Positions 1-5,038 of a stretch of 5,038 bases of DNA are shown piece after piece. The position numbers and the translations under genes were made by a program. This DNA is from an uncultured Clostridia bacterium (GTDB lineage Bacteria > Bacillota > Clostridia > Christensenellales > UBA1242): the NCBI GenBank assembly GCA_944349915.1, contig CALVNU010000069.1, positions 1-5,038 of the forward strand, read 5' to 3'. Numbering within the stretch: the first letter of the stretch is position 1; each line of letters opens with the position of its first letter. Under the pieces are notes generated by a model. It searched no databases. It was given only the letters and a program-made list of their open reading frames with translations, and was not told the origin of the DNA.

Positions 1-1512
1 ACTGCAGGCTCGCTAAAGATTGATGAGTCCTTCCGCCTATCCGTCAAAGAAAGTTTGCTTGAAAATATGTCCGAGCGCAATGCCTATATAGCGTATGCAG
101 TTTTGTTTGGCGACCAAAGCGGAATTGATGATGAGGTTGATAAGGTTTACCGTAACAGTGGCATAGTTCATGTTTTAACTGTTAGCGGTTTGCATATTGC
201 ATTTATCGTTGGCGCGCTCATGCTGTTTATGAGAATTTTTAAAGCCAACAAATTTGTAAGTTTAACTGCAATAAGTTTGGTTCTTCTGTTTTATTGCTAT
301 CTTTGTGGTTTTACTCCAAGCGTGGTAAGAGCAACCGTTATGGCAATTGTCTTGTGCCTATCTAGAATTTGCAACAGACCCTATGACGGATTAAACTCGC
401 TGGCAATTGCGGGATTTGTTATTGTGTTCTTTAGTCCGCTATCCACAGTTGATGTTGGCTTTTTAATGTCATTCTTTTGCGTTATGTTTATTTTGCTTCT
501 TGCAAAGCCGTTTACAAAACTTCTTTCATTTGTTATGCCAAGAAAAGTTGCCACAGTTATGGCAGTTTCAATTTCTGCACAAATTGGCATTTTGCCTTTT
601 ACTGCCTCCTTCTTTTCGCATTTCAACTTTCTTTCGGTGTTTGCAAATTTTCTAGTCATTCCAATCTTTTCGGTTGTGTTTCCGATTTTGTTTGTACTGG
701 CATTTTTGCTGTCGTTTATGCATTTTCTTGGACCAGTTTTGATAATTTTTGATTATGCTTTTGATTTAGTTTTTATAATTGCATCATTTTTCTCATCAAC
801 ATCTCTTCAAGTTCCACTAAAGCCTTTTTCATTGTCGATTAGCACGCTAATTGTGATTTTCTTCTTTGCGCTTTCATCTTTTGTTGTTGTAAAAGGTTTG
901 GGCAGACTTTTAATATGTTCTTGTGTTGGCTTTGCTTTATCTTTATCAATAATCGTGCCATACATACCAGTAAAAACATTTACTTCCGTTTCCTTTGTTG
1001 AGCATTATGATGAGATTATGATTGCCTTCACTTCAAAAGAGGGTGGGACTCTTTACTATGGCGATGATTTTTATTATCAAACATTTGCATCTTTAAATCA
1101 AAATTATAATGTTGACTATTATTTTAATTCAAACATAACTCCTGCCATGGCCGATGTGTGGAAAAATTATGGAACAGAAATTTTGTTATCACCAAACGCC
1201 GACAGCGCGGATGAAAGTCAATATAATTTGACAAAATTGCCTTTGCAGGTTGGAAATTTTAGAATAAGTTACCGCGAGGGTGGGTTTATTGTTGAATTTG
1301 ATGGTAAAAAAGTTTTAATTTGTGAAAAAATTTCAACTTCTTCAAATTTTGATTTGATAAATCTTGGCAGTTATGATATTATTTATCTAGGTGATGATAT
1401 AGTTTTGCAAAACACCAGCGCGATTGTGGTTGGAGCAGGACAAAACTATGATACCAGCAAACAAAACTTCACTTTTTATGGAGATAATCTAGAATTTAGG
1501 GGGATTGATTGA
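1..1512 (+). CDS. comEC: ComEC/Rec2 family DNA-uptake channel protein, 5' truncated by the window
   Basis: ComEC is the inner-membrane channel that passes single-stranded DNA into the cell during natural transformation. Seen: the frame is open from base 1 (503 visible residues), and the TTG at 55 is an internal codon, because residues before it continue the family pattern. The competence-domain signature SGIVHVLTVSGLHIAF lies at visible residues about 53-68. Roughly nine or ten hydrophobic segments follow to about residue 322 (for example 85-103, 106-121, 152-168, 208-245, 278-300, 302-322), matching the Competence domain. Residues about 325-503 sit where ComEC usually carries a metallo-beta-lactamase-like domain. 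The spacing resembles that fold, but the usual DVGQGD and SHxDxDH motifs are absent, so this part looks degenerate. The N-terminal soluble (DUF4131-type) region would be upstream. The stop TGA overlaps the holA start. Family assignment is firm; activity in DNA uptake is inferred. Confidence 0.93.
   Translation, partial: TAGSLKIDESFRLSVKESLLENMSERNAYIAYAVLFGDQSGIDDEVDKVYRNSGIVHVLTVSGLHIAFIVGALMLFMRIFKANKFVSLTAISLVLLFYCYLCGFTPSVVRATVMAIVLCLSRICNRPYDGLNSLAIAGFVIVFFSPLSTVDVGFLMSFFCVMFILLLAKPFTKLLSFVMPRKVATVMAVSISAQIGILPFTASFFSHFNFLSVFANFLVIPIFSVVFPILFVLAFLLSFMHFLGPVLIIFDYAFDLVFIIASFFSSTSLQVPLKPFSLSISTLIVIFFFALSSFVVVKGLGRLLICSCVGFALSLSIIVPYIPVKTFTSVSFVEHYDEIMIAFTSKEGGTLYYGDDFYYQTFASLNQNYNVDYYFNSNITPAMADVWKNYGTEILLSPNADSADESQYNLTKLPLQVGNFRISYREGGFIVEFDGKKVLICEKISTSSNFDLINLGSYDIIYLGDDIVLQNTSAIVVGAGQNYDTSKQNFTFYGDNLEFRGID
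1498..1503 (+). promoter_or_regulatory. Ribosome binding site for holA
   Basis: AGGGGG, one mismatch from the AGGAGG consensus, lies inside the last codons of comEC, five bases before the TTG at 1509. It supports the non-ATG start of holA; the next in-frame ATG (codon 32) would remove the conserved N-terminal segment. Confidence 0.6.
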
Positions 1513-2453
1513 AAACATTAAAAGCAAGGCTTGCAAAGTCTTTAAAAAATGGTTATTTGCTTGAAGGAGACGACCTTTTCCTTTTTGATAAGGCACTTGC
1601 AATGATAAAAAAGGCCTGCAATATTACTATGGAAGATTTTAACTTTACTCGCTTTGATGACGATAATTTTTCTGTTGAAAAATTTCTAGATGCCACCGAA
1701 GTTATGCCTTTGATTGACAATAAAAGGCTTATTTTGCTAAAAAATATCACAAAAATAACGCCTTCCGATATAAAAAAAATTGCAACATATTTCAACAGCC
1801 CTGTTGCAAGCACAGTTGTTGTTATATATGATTTTGAAAACAAATTCTCTTTATTAAAAAACATAGTCGAATTTGTTGATTGTAAAAGGTTTGACCAAAA
1901 TTTGTTTAAAGCAGTTGTGGTAAGCGAACTCAAAAAATTTGGCAAACAGATAAGTGAAGATGGCGCGCAAACTTTGCTGGAATATTCAAATGGATATTTA
2001 ACAAAGGCAATGAACGAAATTGAAAAACTTGCTTTTTATGACCCATCATCTCAACTTATAACTCGCATAATGGTGCAAGATGTGGCTATTAAAGATAAGG
2101 AATTTGTGGTGTTTGAACTAACAGAGGCGCTTGGACAAAAAAATGTAGACAAAGCAATTTCACTTGCCTCTTTGCTTTCAAAAGAGCAGGGGATTATGGC
2201 CCTTGTTTCCAATCATTTTCGCAGAATGTTTTTTGTTTCAATCACAGATGGTTCCGACAGCGAACTTGCCTCTCAACTGGGTATAAAAGAGTATGCGGTA
2301 AAAAAATTAAGACAGCAGAGCAAAAACTTTTCCAAAATGCAATTAAAAAAAATATTTTCGCTTATTGACGAAGTTGACTATAAAATCAAATCTGGACAGA
2401 TGCTTAGCGAAAATGCGTTTAACTTTTTGGTTTTAAAAATTCTTTTTATATAG
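1509..2453 (+). CDS. holA: DNA polymerase III delta subunit (clamp-loader wrench)
   Basis: The delta subunit opens the beta sliding clamp within the clamp-loader complex, which places the clamp on primed DNA at the replication fork; it is cytoplasmic. Seen: 314 residues, slightly shorter than the usual 330-350. The N-terminal segment YLLEGDDLFLFDKAL (16-30) matches the family's start of the AAA+-like domain I, and MPLIDNKRLILLKN (66-79) matches its conserved Pro...Arg strand. The central EIEKLAFY (170-177) fits domain II. The C-terminal collar domain shows VFELTEAL (201-208), a helix with FRRMFF (237-242), and LGIKEYAVKKL (257-267) followed by DEVDYKIKSGQ (287-297). As in the family, there is no complete Walker A motif. 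The TTG start is chosen from the ribosome binding site and N-terminal homology. TTG overlaps the comEC stop (TTGA), so translation is probably coupled. The comEC-holA order is common in Bacillota. Confidence 0.92.
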   Translation: MKTLKARLAKSLKNGYLLEGDDLFLFDKALAMIKKACNITMEDFNFTRFDDDNFSVEKFLDATEVMPLIDNKRLILLKNITKITPSDIKKIATYFNSPVASTVVVIYDFENKFSLLKNIVEFVDCKRFDQNLFKAVVVSELKKFGKQISEDGAQTLLEYSNGYLTKAMNEIEKLAFYDPSSQLITRIMVQDVAIKDKEFVVFELTEALGQKNVDKAISLASLLSKEQGIMALVSNHFRRMFFVSITDGSDSELASQLGIKEYAVKKLRQQSKNFSKMQLKKIFSLIDEVDYKIKSGQMLSENAFNFLVLKILFI

Positions 2454-2519
2454 TTTGATTGGCAAAAGTCTATGTGAAAAAATGTTAAAGAAGACCAAAA
2501 AAATTAAGAAACCCACTTT

Positions 2520-2554
2520 AAAAGATTGTCAAAATTTAGTTGATAATCTTTTTT
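2520..2554 (+). terminator. Likely rho-independent terminator after holA
   Basis: Arms 2520-2532 and 2540-2552 can form 13 consecutive pairs (one of them G-U) around a 7-base loop (AATTTAG), with a six-T run at 2549-2554. The stem is AT-rich, with only two G-C pairs, so it is weaker than classical terminators but fits a low-GC genome. It would end the comEC-holA transcript. The T-run is partly used in the stem. The 3' arm also contains the -35-like box of the proposed der promoter, so the inverted repeat could have a regulatory role. Confidence 0.6.
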
Positions 2555-2568
2555 AAATATGATAATAT
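2540..2568 (+). promoter_or_regulatory. Candidate sigma-A-type promoter for der-plsY
   Basis: TTGATA (2540-2545, five of six to TTGACA) is followed after 17 bases by TAATAT (2563-2568, four of six to TATAAT), with a TG one base upstream (2560-2561) as in extended -10 elements. GATAAT at 2561-2566 is an alternative -10 with a 15-base spacer. Either would start transcription at about 2573-2576, at or just before the der ATG. The region is very AT-rich, so chance matches are likely and the call is tentative. Confidence 0.4.
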
Positions 2569-2575
2569 AAAATGT

Positions 2576-3886
2576 ATGAAACCGATAGTTGCAATCATAG
2601 GCAGACCAAATGTTGGCAAGAGCACATTTTTTAACAAAATTTGTGGAAAAAGAATAAGCATTGTTGACGATACGCCGGGGGTTACAAGAGATAGGATATA
2701 TGCCGATGCCGAGTGGTGTGGACATAATTTTTTGTTGGTTGACACTGGCGGACTTGACAGACGCAGTGATGACCATTTTCAATCAGATATAATGGCGCAG
2801 GCGCAGATTGCGATTGAAGAGGCAGATGTTATTGTGTTTTTGGTTGACGGAAAAAGTGGTTTAACGGTTAATGACGAAGAGGTTGCGTCAATATTAAAAA
2901 AATCCAAAACGCCAGTTGTGCTAGTGGTAAACAAACTTGACAATTTTGAGGTTGAAAAGACATACGAATTTTACAGCCTAGGGCTTGGTCAGCCATATCC
3001 GCTTTCAGTTGAACAGAGCAAGGGCATTGGCGATGTTCTTGACGAGATTGTTGCGCATTTTCCTCAAAAGGTGGGTAAAAGTGATGAAAAAACAACAAAA
3101 ATAGCCATTGTCGGCAGACCAAATGTTGGCAAAAGCAGTTTGGTAAATGCTCTTGTGGGCACATCAAGGGTGGTGGTTAGCAGTATTGAAGGAGCAACCA
3201 GGGATAGCGTGCTTGTGCCGTTTAGGTTCAACAAAAAAGACTATGCTTTTGTTGACACTGCAGGGCTAAGGCGTCAACGCGGGGTTGAAAAAGAATCGAT
3301 TGAGGGTTATTCTGTTTTGCGAACCATGAATGCAATTGAAGAGGCCGATGTTGTGCTTATTGTGTTTGACGGAAGTGTTGAAAAGTTGTCAGAGCAAGAC
3401 ACGCGCATAGCGGGGTATGTTCATGAGGCTGGCAAGCCAAGCGTGATTGTTGTCAACAAGTGGGATATAAAGCAGGGCGACAAAAATTCATTTGAAAAGA
3501 TGTTGGAGCGCGACCTAGCGTTTATGAGTTATTATAAATCTATATATGTTTCTGCGCTCACCAAGGCAGGAATAGGTCAAATCATGGAGAGGGTGCAACA
3601 GGTATATGAAAATGCTAGCAAGCGGATTACGACAGGGCTTTTAAATGATATTTTGCATGATGCGATATTAAATTATCAACCACCAGCGCACAAGGGCAGG
3701 CGAGTCAAGGTGCAGTATATCACCGAGGTATCGACCAATCCGCCGACATTTGTGTTGTTTGTAAACGATGCAAAACTAATAAATTTTTCATATAAAAGAT
3801 ATCTAGAGAACAGACTGCGAGAGAAGATAGACTTTTCTGGCACACCAATAAAACTAATAATACGCGGAAAGGAGGACAAAGAATGA
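2576..3886 (+). CDS. der: Ribosome biogenesis GTPase Der (EngA), double Era-like GTPase
   Basis: Der is an essential GTPase that binds the 50S precursor and helps late large-subunit assembly in the cytoplasm. Seen, in 436 residues (the usual length): GTPase domain 1 with G1 GRPNVGKS (9-16), G2 PGVTRDR (34-40), G3 DTGG (56-59) and G4 NKLD (119-122). GTPase domain 2 has G1 GRPNVGKS (180-187), G2 EGATRDS (205-211), G3 DTAG (227-230), G4 NKWD (294-297) and G5 SAL (326-328). The C-terminal KH-like domain (about 350-436) ends in SGTPIKLIIRGK. All key nucleotide-binding motifs are intact. The ATG at 2576 is chosen because MKPIVAIIGRPN matches the family N-terminus; an in-frame TTG at 2540 would add 12 unconserved residues. 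No ribosome binding site is visible before the ATG. The stop TGA overlaps the plsY ATG by 4 bases. Confidence 0.97.
   Translation: MKPIVAIIGRPNVGKSTFFNKICGKRISIVDDTPGVTRDRIYADAEWCGHNFLLVDTGGLDRRSDDHFQSDIMAQAQIAIEEADVIVFLVDGKSGLTVNDEEVASILKKSKTPVVLVVNKLDNFEVEKTYEFYSLGLGQPYPLSVEQSKGIGDVLDEIVAHFPQKVGKSDEKTTKIAIVGRPNVGKSSLVNALVGTSRVVVSSIEGATRDSVLVPFRFNKKDYAFVDTAGLRRQRGVEKESIEGYSVLRTMNAIEEADVVLIVFDGSVEKLSEQDTRIAGYVHEAGKPSVIVVNKWDIKQGDKNSFEKMLERDLAFMSYYKSIYVSALTKAGIGQIMERVQQVYENASKRITTGLLNDILHDAILNYQPPAHKGRRVKVQYITEVSTNPPTFVLFVNDAKLINFSYKRYLENRLREKIDFSGTPIKLIIRGKEDKE
3868..3875 (+). promoter_or_regulatory. Strong ribosome binding site for plsY
   Basis: A full AAAGGAGG lies inside the last der codons with a 7-base spacer to the ATG at 3883. 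It fixes the plsY start and, with the ATGA overlap, indicates that der and plsY are cotranscribed and translationally coupled. It contrasts with the absence of such a site before der. Confidence 0.85.
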
Positions 3887-4677
3887 TATATTTGTATTTT
3901 TCGCTTGTCGCGATTGTAAGTTATTTGATAGGAACAATCAACTTTGCCAAGATTTTGTCTTGGAATGTCAAGCATAAAGACATCACGAAAATGGGCAGTG
4001 GCAATCCTGGAACGATGAACATGCTTCGCAGTTTTGGTTTTGTTATGGCGTTTGTCTCATTTTTAACAGAGGTGCTAAAAGCGGGTATTGTATGCTTTAT
4101 AGCAAGACTGCTTTTGCCAGAATATGGCTCGTTTATATACTTTTTTGCAGGAATTTTTGTAATTTTAGGGCAAAACTTTCCAGCTTGGTCAAAATTTAAG
4201 GGAGGTAAAGGGGTTGCCTGCTTTGCAGGGGTCTTTCTGTTTTCGCCAATTTGGTATGTGGCACTCGGTTGGTTTGTGGTTTGTTTTATACTGTTTTTGT
4301 TTATCCAATACGCATGCGTGATTTCGTTGACATACCTCACGGGGAATGCGATAGCTCTAACAATATATGTGTGGCTTACAGGCGACCCGTTTGCCCTTGC
4401 GGTAACAATTATAATATGGCTTTTGCTGGCTTTAACCGTTTTGCGCCATCATGCCAACATCAAACGACTTTTCAACCATACCGAAAACAAAATCAATTTT
4501 AGACAGAAGATTACGCAGGTGTTTAAAAAGAAGAAAGGAGAAGAGATTATTGATGAAGAAATAGTTGAGCAAACTCCAGAGCAAGAGATTGTGATAGAAC
4601 CGCATGAGAATGATAAAGAAACAAAAGATGCAGAGGGCAAAGAGAAGGAAGACAAAAAAGGGGACGCAGAAGAATAA
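3883..4677 (+). CDS. plsY: Acyl-phosphate:glycerol-3-phosphate acyltransferase PlsY with a long charged C-terminal tail
   Basis: PlsY is an integral membrane enzyme that moves an acyl group from acyl-phosphate (made by PlsX) to glycerol-3-phosphate, giving lysophosphatidate, the first step of phospholipid synthesis. Seen: motif 1 SYLIGTIN (13-20) with KMGSGNPGTMN (36-46), motif 2 GQNFPAWSKFKGGKGVA (96-112), and motif 3 RHHANIKRLFNHTENKI (188-204). Hydrophobic segments lie at about 2-22, 52-76, 82-100, 110-142, 144-164 and 168-187. The usual His after the first Gly of motif 2 (GHxFP) is Gln97 here. The family normally ends near motif 3 at about 190-220 residues. This protein continues to 264 with a tail rich in Glu, Lys and Asp (about 205-264), likely cytoplasmic and disordered. 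The gene overlaps der by ATGA and has a strong ribosome binding site. Identity is firm; the tail's role is unknown. Confidence 0.95.
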   Translation: MIYLYFSLVAIVSYLIGTINFAKILSWNVKHKDITKMGSGNPGTMNMLRSFGFVMAFVSFLTEVLKAGIVCFIARLLLPEYGSFIYFFAGIFVILGQNFPAWSKFKGGKGVACFAGVFLFSPIWYVALGWFVVCFILFLFIQYACVISLTYLTGNAIALTIYVWLTGDPFALAVTIIIWLLLALTVLRHHANIKRLFNHTENKINFRQKITQVFKKKKGEEIIDEEIVEQTPEQEIVIEPHENDKETKDAEGKEKEDKKGDAEE

Positions 4678-4699
4678 GAGACTAGCGACCTCTTTTTTT
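4676..4699 (+). terminator. Possible weak terminator at the end of plsY
   Basis: AAGAG (4676-4680, beginning in the plsY stop codon) can pair with CTCTT (4690-4694) across a 9-base loop, followed by a run of seven T (4693-4699). The stem is only five pairs, so this is a weak candidate supported mainly by the T-run and its position directly after the last gene. Confidence 0.4.
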
Positions 4700-4740
4700 G
4701 TTGAGTGTTGGTGGGTTTGGTCGGCAGAGTGGCGAAAAAA

Positions 4741-4870
4741 TGGTAGGTTGGTCTCTGTGGTCGGCAAAATGCGGTTGTATTATAATGTTTGGGAAAAGGG
4801 CGGACGGCGAAACAGTCGGTTGCGTTGGTCGACAAAAAATGGCAGAGTGGTTGCGTTGGTCGGCGAAAAA
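4741..4870. repeat. Repeat unit A (130 bp)
   Basis: First near-complete unit. It begins TGGTAGGTTGGTCTCTGTGG and ends CGGCGAAAAA, exactly where unit B begins with the same first 48 bases. It contains two 31-bp sub-repeat steps (GGTC at 4827, 4858 and then 4889). Its A-run before the start (4735-4740) is one base longer than that before unit B. Confidence 0.88.
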
Positions 4871-5006
4871 TGGTAGGTTGGTCTCTGTGGTCGGCAAAAT
4901 GCGGTTGTATTATAATGTATGGAAAAAGGGCGGACGGCGAAACAGTCGGTTGCGTTGGTCGGCGAAAAATGGCAGAGTGGCGAAAAAATGGCAGAGTGGT
5001 CGCGTT
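4871..5006. repeat. Repeat unit B with an internal 19-bp duplication
   Basis: Matches unit A over 4871-4980 with four substitutions (at 4919, 4923, 4962 and 4964). After 4980 it differs: CGAAAAAATGGCAGAGTGG (4981-4999) is an extra near-copy of the preceding 18 bases (4963-4980). The GGTC spacing here is 50 (4957 to 5007), equal to one 31-bp step plus the 19-bp insertion. This is the kind of length change expected from strand slippage. Confidence 0.85.
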
Positions 5007-5038
5007 GGTCGGCAAAATGCGGTTGTATTATAATGTTT
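5007..5038. repeat. Start of a third copy, cut by the window end
   Basis: These 32 bases are identical to 4759-4790 of unit A, including the TTTATA-region end TATAATGTTT, where unit B has TATAATGTAT. The first part of the unit (equivalent of 4741-4758) is missing, so the junction with unit B skipped it. The copy continues outside the window. Confidence 0.85.

Larger units (their letters stand above)
4719..5038. repeat. G-rich tandem repeat array, 130-bp period, continuing past the window end
   Basis: The stretch after plsY contains no credible gene. It is a hierarchical repeat: a 130-bp unit occurs twice (cores at 4741-4850 and 4871-4980, 106 of 110 bases identical), followed by part of a third at 5007-5038. 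The element GGTCGGC, or a close variant, recurs at 4719, 4759, 4827, 4858, 4889, 4957 and 5007. Unit 4741-4870 has 48 G and 17 C (50% GC, strong skew), unlike the AT-rich genes before it. Each copy carries TATTATAATG, whose centre is palindromic. The left end (4700-4718) is G/T-rich but not clearly part of the unit. I do not recognise the family, and its right boundary is outside the window. Confidence 0.9.

Noticed and set aside
55..57. TTG at 55 as the comEC start codon
   Set aside because: The frame is open from base 1, residues before the TTG continue the ComEC pattern, no ribosome binding site precedes it, and the family has a long N-terminal region before this point.
2454..2519. Small gene, RNA gene or second promoter between holA and the terminator (TTGGCA at 2459)
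   Set aside because: No tRNA-like folding, no open frame with a ribosome binding site, and no acceptable -10 box at 16-18 bases from TTGGCA.
2540..2575. In-frame TTG at 2540 as the der start
   Set aside because: It would add 12 unconserved residues before the canonical MKPIVAIIGRPN start, lies in the terminator arm, and has no ribosome binding site.
381..4340. Antisense open frames of 69-139 residues under comEC, holA, der and plsY
   Set aside because: They lie opposite well-supported conserved genes, show no family motifs, and have low-complexity composition typical of shadow frames.
4698..5033. Open frames across the repeat array on both strands, for example a 111-residue + frame and a 188-residue - frame rich in Pro and Thr
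   Set aside because: The same peptide (such as GRLVSVVGKMRLYYNVW) appears in two different frames because the 130-bp period is not a multiple of three. There is no ribosome binding site and no family resemblance; the openness follows from base composition.
4741..5038. CRISPR array
   Set aside because: Repeats of 130 bp, or 31 bp directly abutting, have no unique spacers of regular length between them and no adjacent cas genes.

Overview
The window reads as low-GC Bacillota-type DNA, most like a clostridial or uncultured gut lineage. The evidence is AT-rich coding sequence, a textbook AAAGGAGG ribosome binding site, a TTG start, TGA used as stop and TGG for tryptophan, and a gene set and order (comEC-holA, der-plsY) typical of that phylum. 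The exact taxon cannot be named from the sequence alone.

Layout: all four genes are on the + strand. Bases 1-1512 hold the 3' part of comEC, the DNA-uptake channel protein. Its reading frame is already open at base 1, so the true start lies outside the window. holA (1509-2453, DNA polymerase III delta subunit) overlaps comEC by 4 bases (TTGA), so the two form a translationally coupled pair. A 122-base gap follows. It holds a 13-bp inverted repeat with a T-run (a likely terminator) and a promoter-like sequence placed so close to the next ATG that the der mRNA may be leaderless. der (2576-3886, double-domain ribosome assembly GTPase) and plsY (3883-4677, glycerol-3-phosphate acyltransferase) form a second coupled pair, joined by an ATGA overlap and a strong internal ribosome binding site.

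From about 4700 to the window end (5038) there is no credible gene. The sequence there is a G-rich tandem repeat array with a 130-bp period. It has two near-complete copies and the start of a third, is built partly from a 31-bp sub-repeat, and runs off the end of the window. It is about 50% GC with strong G-over-C skew, unlike the AT-rich genes before it. It is the most unusual part of the window, and I do not recognise the family.

The four genes are core or near-core functions (DNA uptake, replication clamp loading, 50S assembly, phospholipid synthesis) and do not form one pathway. Other points of interest are a ComEC C-terminal region with no visible metallo-beta-lactamase metal ligands, a charged tail of about 60 residues on PlsY, and a His-to-Gln change in the second PlsY motif. 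I see no clear evidence of a new multi-gene system here.
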